A stretch of 64,000 nucleotides of DNA, taken from NCBI RefSeq assembly GCF_013170825.1, contig NZ_CP033365.1:2926001-2990000 (forward strand). The letters are read 5' to 3'. Positions 18,980 to 27,694 of the stretch are shown piece after piece (position 1 is the stretch's first letter; every line of letters starts with the position of its first letter). The notes beneath the pieces are model-generated. The model saw nothing but the letters and a program-made list of their open reading frames with translations, did no database searches and was not told the origin of the DNA. A program made the position numbers and the translations under genes. This stretch comes from Mesorhizobium sp. NZP2298. GTDB lineage: Bacteria; Pseudomonadota; Alphaproteobacteria; Rhizobiales; Rhizobiaceae.

Positions 18980-19357
18980 TCAAATCTGCGCTTCGATCGC
19001 CGCCTTGTCGATGACCGACCACACGTTCCTGATCCGGTCATCCAGATACTCATAAAACACGTTCTCGCTGAACGAGACCTTTTTGCCGTTGATGGGCAAG
19101 CCGAAAAAGGTCCCCTTCGGCGTGCAGTTGAACTGAAGGCGGCTAGCGATGAAGGGTGGCTCGGCAATCAGCAGCTGGACGTCGAAATAGAGGTCCGGAA
19201 TTTCCCGGAAATCCCGTTCCAGCATGGCGCGGTAGCCTGACAGGCCGACCCGGTCGCCATTATAGTGCACCTCGTCATGGACGAAGCGATGCAGCCTTTG
19301 CCAATCCTGGTTGTTGAGGCAGTCGATATAGCCTCGATAGAGGTCGGTTTGGGTCAC
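18980..19357 (-). CDS. SnoaL-like ester cyclase family protein
   Basis: A 125-residue NTF2/SnoaL-fold protein. It begins with GTG (TQTDLYRGYIDCLNNQDWQRL), which fits the family N-terminus, with CGGAG nine bases upstream. Later features are EVHYNGDRVGLSGYRAML and GKKVSFSENVFYEY. Such proteins bind or cyclise small molecules. Reaction unknown. Confidence 0.85.
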   Translation of the reverse strand: MTQTDLYRGYIDCLNNQDWQRLHRFVHDEVHYNGDRVGLSGYRAMLERDFREIPDLYFDVQLLIAEPPFIASRLQFNCTPKGTFFGLPINGKKVSFSENVFYEYLDDRIRNVWSVIDKAAIEAQI

Positions 19358-19719
19358 GGCAACGGCTCCGGGTTCGTCAGATCCGGCAGGAAGATAGAAC
19401 GACCGTGGGGACAGTCCAGATGGAGCGCTTCGGATTTCGAATTTGCCCGTCACCTTCCCCGGACGCTGGCGCTGCCGACCTTGGCAATTGAGTGGTCGCC
19501 GCCATACGTTCGGCCGGCCTTGACAGTCGTACGCTTCCTGTTCCAGCTTGGCCCCCATGTTCGCCCTCGCGCCCACCAACACCCAGCGACGCCGCCGCCC
19601 AGCACGGAGCGGCAAGCTGAATGCGCGACGACAAAACCCGGCACAATAAATCCGGTTCGTTCGTTTCCAGCCCCGCCCGCGACAACGCCGGCGGGGTTTT
19701 TCATGTCTGGAGTCTTGTG
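19358..19719. other. 362-bp intergenic region between divergent genes
   Basis: The region lies between the SnoaL-like start and the GNAT start. I see no convincing coding frame. A TTGACA sequence is at about 19527, and a terminator-like hairpin with a T run is at 19671-19701, only 19 bp before the GNAT start. A short RNA ending at that hairpin is possible. Confidence 0.4.
19671..19701 (+). terminator. Rho-independent terminator upstream of GNAT gene
   Basis: CCCCGCC, a 12-base loop, GGCGGGG, then TTTTTC. It sits before rather than after a protein gene on this strand, which suggests an unannotated small RNA or a leader attenuator. Confidence 0.6.
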
Positions 19720-20184
19720 ATGACGAATAATTCCATCCGGTTTCGGCCGGCCGAGCCCGCTGACGCTGCCGCGATCAGGGACATCGTGCGATCAGCCTAT
19801 GCCAAATGGGTGCCGGTGATCGGCCGCGAGCCGCTGCCCATGCGCGCCGATTACGACAAGGCCGTTGCCGAGCATCCGTTCGATCTTGCAATCGCGGACG
19901 GCCGCGTCGTCGGCATGATCGAAACCGTGCTGGCCGACGACCACCTGTGGATCGAGAATGTCTGCGTGGCGCCACGGGCGCAGGGCAGGGGCATCGGCCG
20001 GCTGTTGCTGGAGCGGGCCGAACGGAAGGCGCTCGAAGCCGGTCGCCCGGAGCTGCGTCTGCTGACCAATGGTGCTTTCGCCGCCAATGTGTCGTTGTAC
20101 AAATGGCACGGCTATGTGATCGACCGGGAGGAGCCATTCATGGGCGGCATGACGGTCTATATGAGCAAGAAATTGATACGATAG
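19720..20184 (+). CDS. GNAT family N-acetyltransferase
   Basis: A 154-residue acetyltransferase. Motif A is clear: VCVAPRAQGRGIGRLLLERA, giving the Q/R-x-x-G-x-G/A acetyl-CoA loop near residue 95. The start at 19720 (MTNNSIRFRPAEPADA) matches family ends. It is followed by the ACT-domain gene after 26 bp. Substrate unknown. Confidence 0.92.
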   Translation: MTNNSIRFRPAEPADAAAIRDIVRSAYAKWVPVIGREPLPMRADYDKAVAEHPFDLAIADGRVVGMIETVLADDHLWIENVCVAPRAQGRGIGRLLLERAERKALEAGRPELRLLTNGAFAANVSLYKWHGYVIDREEPFMGGMTVYMSKKLIR

Positions 20185-20210
20185 CGGCGATCGGAAGAAC
20201 GAGACCGACA

Positions 20211-20594
20211 ATGGCTGCCAGGATCAAATTGAAGCAACTTCCCGGGCTTTACGTGATCTCGCGGCTCGAGGCGGGCGACGGCATTCCCGCTTGGGCGGAC
20301 GGACCGGGCTTCGTCAGCATCACCAGGACCGACGACGAGCTCTCGGTCGTCTGCCTGCAAGATCGCGTTCCGGATAGTGTCAGGCAGGACGGAGAATGGG
20401 TCGCCATCAAATTGCAGGGGCCCTTTGCTTTCGACGAAACCGGCATCGTGTTGTCGGTCATCCGGCCGCTGTCGGAAAACGGGCTGGGCATCTTCGTGGT
20501 ATCCACCTTCGACGGCGATCATCTGCTGGTGAAAGCGGCGGATCAGGAAGCGGCGAGAAGGCTGTTGGGCGAGGCGGGACATACGCTGCTGTAA
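20211..20594 (+). CDS. ACT domain-containing protein
   Basis: A 127-residue protein resembling the CASTOR-like/ACT_7 group: LPGLYVISRL at the start, EWVAIKLQGPF midway, and NGLGIFVVSTFDGDHLLV. These small proteins are thought to sense amino acids. It lies 26 bp downstream of the GNAT gene, so the pair is probably co-transcribed. Precise ligand unknown. Confidence 0.85.
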   Translation: MAARIKLKQLPGLYVISRLEAGDGIPAWADGPGFVSITRTDDELSVVCLQDRVPDSVRQDGEWVAIKLQGPFAFDETGIVLSVIRPLSENGLGIFVVSTFDGDHLLVKAADQEAARRLLGEAGHTLL

Positions 20595-20693
20595 TTCATC
20601 CCGACCTCTGCCATCGAAAACGGTCAGGTCCGCTGCGCCAAAGCGTCTGGCTCAATCACTGGCGTGCTGGCTCAACCGCTTCGGGGGTTGCGT

Positions 20694-20722
20694 TTGACAG
20701 CGGCGTTTGTGCATCGTTATTT
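20694..20722 (+). promoter_or_regulatory. Candidate promoter for aldehyde dehydrogenase gene
   Basis: TTGACA, 17 bases, then TTATTT, about 54 bp before the coding start. The -35 match is strong and the -10 weak. Confidence 0.4.
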
Positions 20723-20775
20723 CTAGCTGGATATCACGGCCGGAACGGCCCTGCGGCACCCCCAAGGAGAAAACC

Positions 20776-22209
20776 ATGTCACACAATCTGCAGTTCTATA
20801 TCGACGGCGCGTGGGTCGATCCTGTCGTGCCCAAGACGCTCGATGTCATCGATCCCTCGAACGAGGATGCCTTCGCGCAGATCTCGCTCGGCTCCAAGGC
20901 CGATGTCGACAAGGCGGTGGCCGCCGCCAAGCGCGCCTTCAATACATTCGGCTTCACCTCGGTCGAAGAGCGGCTCGACATCCTGAACCGCGTCATCGAG
21001 GTCTACAAGAAGCGCTCCAAGGACCTGGCGCTCGCCGTATCGCGCGAGATGGGCGCGCCGCGCCAGATGGCGCTCGACAGCCAGGTTGGCGTTGGCCTTG
21101 CACATCTGCAGAAGATGGCCGAGACGCTGAAGACCTTCCAGTTTCGCCACGTCAAGGGCAGCGCGCTGATCGTCAAGGAGCCTATCGGCGTCGTCGGCCT
21201 GATCACGCCGTGGAACTGGCCGCTGAACCAGATCACCTGCAAGGTCGGCCCCGCGCTCGCCGCAGGCTGCACCATGGTGCTGAAGCCGTCCGAAATCGCG
21301 CCGCTCGACGCCATCATCTTCGCCGAGATCATCGACGAGGCGGGCGTGCCGAAGGGCGTGTTCAACCTCGTCAACGGCGATGGCCCTGGCGTTGGCCAGG
21401 CACTGTCCAGCCACCCCGACGTGGACATGATGTCGTTCACCGGTTCGACCCGGGCCGGCATATTGGTGGCCAAGGCCGCCGCCGACACGGTCAAGCGCGT
21501 GCACCAGGAGCTTGGCGGCAAGTCGGCCAACATCCTGTTTCCGGATGTCGACCTCGCCACCGCGGTCACCAAGGGCGTCGCCGGCTGCTTCGGCAACAGC
21601 GGCCAGTCCTGCAACGCGCCGACCCGCATGTTCGTGCCGCGCGAGCGTCACGACGAGGCGGCGGGCTATGCCAAGGCGGCAGCCGAAAAGTTCGTGGTCG
21701 GCCCGGCCGACGGCGCCAACACCAAGCTTGGCCCTGTCGTCAGCCAGGTCCAGTTCGACAAGATCCAGGACCTGATCCAGAGCGGCATCGACGAGGGCGC
21801 GACGCTGGTCGCCGGCGGCCCCGGCCGCCCGGCCGAACTCAACCGCGGCTACTATATCAGGCCGACCGTGTTCGCCGACGTCACCCACGACATGCGCATC
21901 GCGCGCGAAGAGATCTTCGGCCCGGTGCTGGCGATCCTGCCCTATGACACGGTCGAACAGGCGGTCGAGCAGGCCAACGACACCGTCTACGGCCTTGCCT
22001 CCTACATCCAGGCCAAGGACATCCAGAAGGCCCGCGACGTGGCGGCGCGCATGCGTTCCGGCAACGTCTACATCAACTACCCGACCTGGGACGCCGGCCT
22101 GCCCTTCGGCGGCTACAAGCAGTCGGGCAATGGCCGCGAATACGCCGAATACGGACTTGAGGATTTCCTCGAGATCAAGGGCATCGCGGGGTACGAGGCG
22201 GCGGAATAA
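20776..22209 (+). CDS. NAD(P)-dependent aldehyde dehydrogenase
   Basis: A 477-residue enzyme of the ALDH superfamily. The conserved motifs are present: TPWNWPLNQ for cofactor binding, ELGGKSANIL with the general-base glutamate, and GNSGQSCNAPT with catalytic C279. The start at 20776 (SHNLQFYIDGAWVDP) fits the family. It is a single-gene unit with its own promoter-like sequence and a strong hairpin after the stop. Aldehyde specificity unknown. Confidence 0.95.
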   Translation: MSHNLQFYIDGAWVDPVVPKTLDVIDPSNEDAFAQISLGSKADVDKAVAAAKRAFNTFGFTSVEERLDILNRVIEVYKKRSKDLALAVSREMGAPRQMALDSQVGVGLAHLQKMAETLKTFQFRHVKGSALIVKEPIGVVGLITPWNWPLNQITCKVGPALAAGCTMVLKPSEIAPLDAIIFAEIIDEAGVPKGVFNLVNGDGPGVGQALSSHPDVDMMSFTGSTRAGILVAKAAADTVKRVHQELGGKSANILFPDVDLATAVTKGVAGCFGNSGQSCNAPTRMFVPRERHDEAAGYAKAAAEKFVVGPADGANTKLGPVVSQVQFDKIQDLIQSGIDEGATLVAGGPGRPAELNRGYYIRPTVFADVTHDMRIAREEIFGPVLAILPYDTVEQAVEQANDTVYGLASYIQAKDIQKARDVAARMRSGNVYINYPTWDAGLPFGGYKQSGNGREYAEYGLEDFLEIKGIAGYEAAE

Positions 22210-22218
22210 CGCCGAGCC

Positions 22219-22242
22219 AGCGCGCCGCTTATGCGGCGCGCT
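22219..22242 (+). terminator. Hairpin after aldehyde dehydrogenase gene
   Basis: AGCGCGCCGC-TTAT-GCGGCGCGCT, a perfect ten-pair stem starting 10 bp after the stop. The T run is weak (ACCTTCCT). Confidence 0.6.
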
Positions 22243-22343
22243 GACCTTCCTACATGGTGCGGTGGAGTTGATTGCCGTGGCAATTTAGGTTCTCGTCACG
22301 CGTTCGAAACGAAGCGATTGCGTGGCGTATCTCTCTCTTCTTC

Positions 22344-22357
22344 TTGCCAATTGGCAA
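22344..22357. promoter_or_regulatory. Operator-like palindrome upstream of Xre/RES pair
   Basis: TTGCCAATTGGCAA is a perfect 14-bp palindrome 39 bp before the antitoxin start. A further half-site, TGCCAAT, is at 22374-22380, giving a second spaced pairing TTGGCA...TGCCAA. It is a likely autoregulation site for the antitoxin or toxin-antitoxin complex. Confidence 0.6.
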
Positions 22358-22395
22358 ATGCATGCTATATCTCTGCCAATAGCAGGGTGAGCAAC

Positions 22396-22806
22396 ATGCA
22401 GCTTCAGTCCATCGTCACAACGCCGGCCACGGTCGGCAGCGCCATCTCGGATGAGGAGGCGGGCGCCCTGGCGCGCACCACGGTCAATCTGTTCAAAGCG
22501 TGGAACCTGACCGATCTGGAGGCCTGCATCCTGCTCGGCGGGATGTCCGCACGCACCTGGGCACGCTGGAAGGAAGGCGGCATCGGGCGGATCGACCGCG
22601 ACCTGCGCACCCGCATGGCGCATCTGATGGGCATCCACAAAGGCTTGCGCTATCTCTTCACCGAGCCGGCGCGCGGTTATGCCTGGATCCGAAAGCCCAA
22701 TGCCACTTTCGGCGGCCAGTCGGCGCTCGACCTGATGCTGCGCGGCGAAATCTCCGACCTTGCCGCCATGCGCGAATGGCTCGATGCGGAGCGTGGTGCA
22801 TGGTGA
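22396..22806 (+). CDS. Xre/MbcA/ParS-type antitoxin (DUF2384)
   Basis: A 136-residue antitoxin with an N-terminal Xre-like helical DNA-binding region (LFKAWNLTDLEACILLGGMS around residues 33-52) and a C-terminal toxin-binding region. The latter includes GQSALDLMLRGEISDLAAMREWL, typical of the DUF2384 antitoxins paired with RES toxins. Its 3' end overlaps the toxin gene by seven bases, so the two are translated together. It likely binds the palindrome at 22344-22357. Confidence 0.9.
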   Translation: MQLQSIVTTPATVGSAISDEEAGALARTTVNLFKAWNLTDLEACILLGGMSARTWARWKEGGIGRIDRDLRTRMAHLMGIHKGLRYLFTEPARGYAWIRKPNATFGGQSALDLMLRGEISDLAAMREWLDAERGAW

Positions 22807-23498
22807 GTGGGTTCGCGGTCCGGCGCCGCGTCCACTGGCACCAGACTTTTCGCATCATCCGCTCCATCCATCCGCCGATCGACCTGTTCGAGGACATTGC
22901 CGATCCGCGCGATTGGGAGGCGCTGGCGTCCGTCGAGGAGAAGACCAACCCGCGCATCCGGCTGGAGATCGGCGACCTCGGCAAGGTGGCGGCGGCCAGG
23001 CGGGTGTCCGGTCCCGGCGCCAGCTTCGTCATGGCGCCCTTCGTGCATTGTTCGACGCTGCGGCCGGGCCGCTTCTCCGATGGCAGCTATGGCCTCTATT
23101 ATGCCGGCGACAGCGAGGATGTGGCGCTGGCCGAAACCATCCACCATCACCAGAATTTCATGCGCGCCACCAAGGAGGATCCGGGCTGGACGGCTGACTT
23201 TCGCGTGCTGATCGGCAGCGTCGACCGCGACCTCGATGACGTCAACGCCGTGCCCGGCGTGCTCGACCCGGACGATTACACCGCCTCGCAGGCGGAAGGG
23301 CAGGCGCTGCGGGCGCAAGGCAGCGACGGGCTGGTGTGGAACAGCGTGCGCATGCCGGACGGGCAATGCATCGGCATTTTCTGGCCCGACGTCATTCCGG
23401 TCCCGGTGCAGGGCCGGCACTACAGCTACCACTGGGATGGCAAGCGTGTGGATTTCGTGCGCCAGCACGATACGGGCAAGGTGCTGGCGGTCACCTGA
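22800..23498 (+). CDS. RES domain toxin
   Basis: A 232-residue RES-family toxin. Known RES toxins of this type deplete NAD+ and are held by the adjacent Xre antitoxin. Features include FEDIADPRDWEALASVEEKTN near residue 30 and RPGRFSDGSYGLYYAGDSEDV with the conserved Arg, followed by a glutamate in LAETIHHH. The start ATG at 22800 lies inside the antitoxin gene. The complete frame indicates an intact toxin. It is the only apparently functional toxin-antitoxin pair in the window. Confidence 0.9.
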   Translation: MVSGFAVRRRVHWHQTFRIIRSIHPPIDLFEDIADPRDWEALASVEEKTNPRIRLEIGDLGKVAAARRVSGPGASFVMAPFVHCSTLRPGRFSDGSYGLYYAGDSEDVALAETIHHHQNFMRATKEDPGWTADFRVLIGSVDRDLDDVNAVPGVLDPDDYTASQAEGQALRAQGSDGLVWNSVRMPDGQCIGIFWPDVIPVPVQGRHYSYHWDGKRVDFVRQHDTGKVLAVT

Positions 23499-23624
23499 TG
23501 GGATGGCGGCGCGTTCGCCGCGGCGGCCGGCGCCCGGCGGCGCCATTTCCGGTTTCGTGCCCTGGCCGGAGATCAACATGCTGTGATTGCAGCAAATAAT
23601 GGCATGGATTTCCTGCCATATCGC

Positions 23625-23651
23625 CTCCACCCGATCTATATATCGGTGGAG
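23625..23651. promoter_or_regulatory. Operator-like inverted repeat before ArsR gene
   Basis: CTCCACC, 13 bases, GGTGGAG, enclosing an AT-rich core with a second palindrome CCGAT-N6-ATCGG. It ends 17 bp before the ArsR-type start and probably mediates autorepression of the regulator and the downstream reductase gene. Confidence 0.6.
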
Positions 23652-23668
23652 ATCGATGCGAGGTGAAG

Positions 23669-23959
23669 ATGGACCGCGACATCATATTGAAGGCGCTGGC
23701 GCATCCGGTTCGACGCGATGTCCTGGCGTGGCTGAAGGAGCCTGAAAAGCACTTCACCGCGCAGGAGCATCCGCTCGAAATGGGCGTCTGCGCCAGCCAG
23801 TTCGAACGTTGCGGCCTGGCGCAGTCCACCGTGTCGGCGCATCTGGCGACGCTTGCGTCGGCCGGCCTCGTCACCACGCGGCGGGTCGGCCAATGGGTGT
23901 TCTACAAGCGCAACGAAGAAACCATCGCCGCCTTTCAGGCCGCCTTGTCCGATCTCTGA
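23669..23959 (+). CDS. ArsR-family HTH regulator of the downstream Old Yellow Enzyme
   Basis: A 96-residue winged-helix regulator (ILKALAHPVRRDVLAWLKEP, then LAQSTVSAHLATLASAGLV). Cysteines occur at CASQF and RCGLAQ near the recognition helix, which could serve thiol-reactive sensing. The ATG at 23669 has GAGG five bases upstream; a GTG at 23663 is an alternative. It lies 44 bp before the alkene reductase gene in the same direction and is the likely repressor of that gene. Confidence 0.88.
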   Translation: MDRDIILKALAHPVRRDVLAWLKEPEKHFTAQEHPLEMGVCASQFERCGLAQSTVSAHLATLASAGLVTTRRVGQWVFYKRNEETIAAFQAALSDL

Positions 23960-24003
23960 CGATCCTCCCCGCTTCCTCCCCGAATGCATGAAAGGCATTT
24001 CTC

Positions 24004-25119
24004 ATGGCTACCCTTTTTGATCCCCTGCGGGTCGGCGACCTGGCGCTGGCGAACCGCATCGTCATGGCGCCGCTGACGCGCAATCGCTCGCCCAATGCGG
24101 TGCCCGGCGACCTGTCGGTGACCTACTACAGCCAGCGCGCCACGGCCGGCCTGATCGTGACGGAGGCCACCGCCATCAGCCATCAGGGCCAGGGGTACGC
24201 CGACGTGCCCGGCCTCTATGGCGCGGATCAGCTTGCCGGCTGGAAGCGCGTCACCGATGCCGTCCATAGAGCCGGCGGCAAGATCGTGGTCCAGCTCTGG
24301 CATGTGGGACGCATCTCGCACACCGCGTTGCAGCCCGGCGGCGGCAAACCGGTGGCGCCGTCCGCGATCAGGGCGAACTCCAAGACTTTCCTGGTCAAGC
24401 CCGATGGCAGCGGTGAGTTCGTCGAGACCTCCGAGCCGCGCGCGCTCGATGCGGCCGAACTCCCCGGCATCGTCGATGATTTTCGCCGCGCCGCCAAGGC
24501 GGCGATCGAGGTGGCGGGTTTTGACGGCGTCGAGATTCATGGCGCCAATGGCTATCTCATCGACCAGTTCCTGCGCTCCGGCACCAACCATCGCACCGAT
24601 GACTATGGCGGCTCCATCGAGAACCGGACGCGCTTCCTGTTCGAGGTGGTCGACGCGGTAACGGGCGCTGTCGGTGCCGGCAGGACCGGGATCAGGCTGT
24701 CGCCGGTGACGCCCGCCAACGACACTTCGGATGCTGATCCGCAGCCGCTTTTCAACCACGCGGTGGCAGGCCTGGGCGGCCGCGGCCTGGCCTATGTCCA
24801 TATCGTCGAAGGCGCGACCGGCGGCGCGCGCGATTTCAGCCAGGGCGACAAGCCGTTCGACTACGCAGAACTCAAGGCCAGCTATCGCAAGGCCGGCGGC
24901 ACGGGCGCTTGGCTGGTGAACAATGGCTACGACAAGGAGTTGGCCGAAAAGGCTGTCGCCGACGGCTATGCCGACCTTGTCGCGTTCGGCAAGCTGTTCA
25001 TCGCCAATCCCGACCTCGTCAGCCGGCTGAAGCGCAATGCCGACTTGAACACCCCGGACAAGGCGACGTTCTATGGCGGTGATGCCAAGGGCTATACGGA
25101 CTATCCGACGGCGGCCTGA
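24004..25119 (+). CDS. Alkene reductase / Old Yellow Enzyme (NemA-like)
   Basis: A 371-residue FMN-dependent ene-reductase with a TIM-barrel fold, reducing electrophilic double bonds, quinones or nitro compounds with NAD(P)H. Motifs: LANRIVMAPLTRNRSP at the N-terminus, QLWHVGRISH, and GVEIHGANGYLIDQFLRSGTN (core HGANGYLIDQF). Such genes are often induced by electrophiles through a thiol-based repressor, which fits the ArsR-type gene just upstream. A strong hairpin follows. Confidence 0.95.
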   Translation: MATLFDPLRVGDLALANRIVMAPLTRNRSPNAVPGDLSVTYYSQRATAGLIVTEATAISHQGQGYADVPGLYGADQLAGWKRVTDAVHRAGGKIVVQLWHVGRISHTALQPGGGKPVAPSAIRANSKTFLVKPDGSGEFVETSEPRALDAAELPGIVDDFRRAAKAAIEVAGFDGVEIHGANGYLIDQFLRSGTNHRTDDYGGSIENRTRFLFEVVDAVTGAVGAGRTGIRLSPVTPANDTSDADPQPLFNHAVAGLGGRGLAYVHIVEGATGGARDFSQGDKPFDYAELKASYRKAGGTGAWLVNNGYDKELAEKAVADGYADLVAFGKLFIANPDLVSRLKRNADLNTPDKATFYGGDAKGYTDYPTAA

Positions 25120-25163
25120 GCCGCCCATCCCAATGGCCTTTCGCCGGCCCACAACAGAAGAGT

Positions 25164-25189
25164 AGCGGCTCCCCATGCGGGGAGCCGCT
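25164..25189 (+). terminator. Hairpin after alkene reductase gene
   Basis: AGCGGCTCCCC-ATGC-GGGGAGCCGCT, a perfect eleven-pair stem 44 bp after the stop. There is no T run. Confidence 0.6.
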
Positions 25190-25382
25190 CCGCCATCGCG
25201 CCGATGCGCGGCCGGATTGACATTCGGCCGAGAGGCACGGGCATTGAACTGGGCCTGGCTTGACCGGATTTCTTTTTTTACGGTGACTTGCGGCGATAGA
25301 GAATTTGCCTGATCAAGTCGACATCGTGCCCTGTCGCATTCGCCCAGAGAAGCGCGGTTGACCCTTGTGACGAAAGGGAGCA

Positions 25383-25787
25383 ATGGCAGACAACCTCGTT
25401 GGCGACTGGAAAGTCCGCCGCACCATGATCGATTTCCTGGCCGGCGCGACCCACCGCTTCGCCGGCGACGCCGTGGTCACGGAAGATGCCTTCACCGAGC
25501 ATGGAACCATGCGGATCGGATCCCAAGAAATGCCGGCAAGCCGGCGCTACCGGCTCGAGCAGCTCGACCATTCGACGCGCATTCTGCACGCCGATGGCCG
25601 CGACTTCATCGAGCTTGGGCCGGAGGCGGCGCAGACCGTCCGCCATCTCTGCGGCGCCGATCTCTATGTCGGGCGTTTCTTCTTTCGCGGACGGGACGAA
25701 TGGGTGGAGGTCTGGCGGGTCAAAGGGCCGCGCAAGAACTATGCGAGCCTTGGGCGGTTCTTTCGCATCGACAACACCGGTCCATAG
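25383..25787 (+). CDS. DUF6314 family protein
   Basis: A 134-residue small beta-rich protein resembling DUF6314: NLVGDWKVRRTMIDFLAG at the start, RYRLEQLDHSTRILHADG in the middle, and a conserved WRVKGPRKNYAS near the end. Function unknown. It is convergent with the LysR gene, with three bases between stops. Confidence 0.75.
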   Translation: MADNLVGDWKVRRTMIDFLAGATHRFAGDAVVTEDAFTEHGTMRIGSQEMPASRRYRLEQLDHSTRILHADGRDFIELGPEAAQTVRHLCGADLYVGRFFFRGRDEWVEVWRVKGPRKNYASLGRFFRIDNTGP

Positions 25788-25790
25788 TCC

Positions 25791-26666
25791 TCAGGCCAGC
25801 GCCGCCGCCAGCAGTTTCGCTTGCGGTGTCAGTTGGTCGAAGCCGCGGGCGCAGAGATTGAGCTGGCGCGTCGCCCAGTCGTCGGTCAGCCGCAGGCTGC
25901 GTAGCCGGCGGGCCGAACGGCGCGCGGCGCTTTCCGGCACGATGGCGATGCCGGCGCCTTGCGCGACCAGCCGGCAGACATTGTCGAGGCCGGGCACGCG
26001 GATGCGAATATGCAGGTGGCCGCCAAGACGAGCGGCCTGGCGGGTGATGTGCTCCTGCAGCGCGTGGCCGAGGCCGAGGCCGACAAAGGATTCGCCCAGG
26101 ATGCCGGCGAGGCTGACGGCATGCAGGCTGGGGAGGCCGGGCCAGTCGCGCGCGGCGATCACCATCAGCCGGTCGATGAAGAACGGTTTCTGCTCGAGAT
26201 GCGACAGGCCGGCCCATGTCGCGGCGATGCCGAGATCGGCCGCACCGCTGGCCACCGCCTCGACGATCTCATGGCTGGGGCGTTCATCGAGATCGACGTC
26301 GATGCCGGAATGCGCCACCAGGAAGGCCGGCAGGATGTCGCGCAGCAGCTCGGCCGTGGCGGCGGTGTTGGCCATCAGCCGCACGCGCGCCCGCAGGCCG
26401 CCGGCATAGACGCCGAGGTCGCCGGCCATCGCCTCGATCTGGTTCTGCACGGCGCGCGCATGATGCAGCAACGCCTGGCCGGCCGCCGTCGGCACCACGC
26501 CACGGCGGCGGCGCTCCAAAAGCGGCGCGCCGAGCCGCTCCTCCATGCCCTTGATGCGGGCACTCGCCGAAGCCAGCGCCAGCCCGGCGAGTTCGGCGCC
26601 ATGGGTGATGCTGCCGCGCTCGGCCACCAGCAGGAACAGCCGGAGATCGGTGAGGTCGAAGCGCAT
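25791..26666 (-). CDS. LysR family transcriptional regulator
   Basis: A 291-residue LysR protein. It opens RFDLTDLRLFLLVAERGSIT, with helix-turn-helix in residues 1-60, and continues into a type 2 periplasmic-binding-like effector domain. The start at 26666 restores the family N-terminus. It is divergent from the TauE/SafE gene at 26927 and is its likely regulator. Confidence 0.92.
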   Translation of the reverse strand: MRFDLTDLRLFLLVAERGSITHGAELAGLALASASARIKGMEERLGAPLLERRRRGVVPTAAGQALLHHARAVQNQIEAMAGDLGVYAGGLRARVRLMANTAATAELLRDILPAFLVAHSGIDVDLDERPSHEIVEAVASGAADLGIAATWAGLSHLEQKPFFIDRLMVIAARDWPGLPSLHAVSLAGILGESFVGLGLGHALQEHITRQAARLGGHLHIRIRVPGLDNVCRLVAQGAGIAIVPESAARRSARRLRSLRLTDDWATRQLNLCARGFDQLTPQAKLLAAALA

Positions 26667-26926
26667 CCTTTTGTTCCCTGCAAAACAGTCTGGCGGTTCG
26701 GAAAGCCGGCTGACCCCGACGATCAGCCTTCGCCACAGCCGAAGGCTGGCAGCGCAACTTCCACATTGTGCGCGGTCCATATGTCAGTCAAATCATTCGC
26801 CATGGAGATGTGCGATGAGTGACGAGACCTCAGGCCGGCAGCCGCGATGCCGCGCCAAGACCCGGCCTTGATGCCGACGCGACGGACATGCTGCCGCATG
26901 ACTGATCCCGTGGAGACGGTGCGGCC

Positions 26927-27676
26927 GTGCTGAGCGCCGACGTCATCGCGTGGATCGCCGCCGTCTTCCTCGCCGCCGGCTTCGTCAAGGGCGTTGTCGG
27001 CATGGGGCTGCCGACCGTGGCGATGGGGCTGCTGGCGGTAACCATGCCGCCGGCCGAGGCCGCCGCCCTGCTGTTGATTCCGTCGCTGGTCACCAATCTG
27101 TGGCAGTTGTTCACCGGCCCTTCCTTCGGCGGGCTCATCAGGCGGCTGTGGACGATGATGGCCGGTATCGTGCTTGGCACTGTCGCCGGGGCGGGGGTGC
27201 TCACCGGCGCGCATTCGGGCGCTGCCTCGGCAGGGCTCGGCGCGGCGCTGATGCTCTATGCCCTGCTCGGCCTGTTCAAGTTCGGCGTCACTGCGCCGGC
27301 GCGCCACGAGGCCTTGATGTCACCGCTGATCGGCGTGGCGACAGGGCTGGTCACCGGCGCCACCGGCGTCTTCGTCATTCCGGCGGTGCCCTATCTGCAA
27401 TCGCTGCGGCTGGAGAAGGAAGACCTGATCCAGGCGCTCGGCCTGTCCTTCACCATATCGACGGTTGCGCTTGCCATCGGCTTGCTCCGGACAGGCGCCC
27501 TGGCGTCGCCGGCGACGCAACTGACGGGCTCGGTCCTGACGCTGGCGCCGGCACTGGCCGGCATGTTCATCGGCCAGGCACTGCGCCGGACAATGAGCGT
27601 CGAAACTTTCCGCACGGTGTTCCTGATCGGCCTGCTGATGCTGGGCGCCTACCTCGCGGGAGAGGCGCTGCACTAG
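26927..27676 (+). CDS. TauE/SafE family membrane exporter
   Basis: A 249-residue membrane protein with about eight spans. The TauE signature is visible as AAGFVKGVVGMGLPTVAMG near residue 20 and GVATGLVTGATGVFVIPAV midway. It starts at GTG with GGAG upstream. It is the second TauE-type exporter in this window, again paired with a divergent LysR regulator. Substrate unknown; a sulfur-oxyanion or organic acid is likely from the family. Confidence 0.9.
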   Translation: MLSADVIAWIAAVFLAAGFVKGVVGMGLPTVAMGLLAVTMPPAEAAALLLIPSLVTNLWQLFTGPSFGGLIRRLWTMMAGIVLGTVAGAGVLTGAHSGAASAGLGAALMLYALLGLFKFGVTAPARHEALMSPLIGVATGLVTGATGVFVIPAVPYLQSLRLEKEDLIQALGLSFTISTVALAIGLLRTGALASPATQLTGSVLTLAPALAGMFIGQALRRTMSVETFRTVFLIGLLMLGAYLAGEALH

Positions 27677-27694
27677 CCGCGCTTGCGGCGCGCT

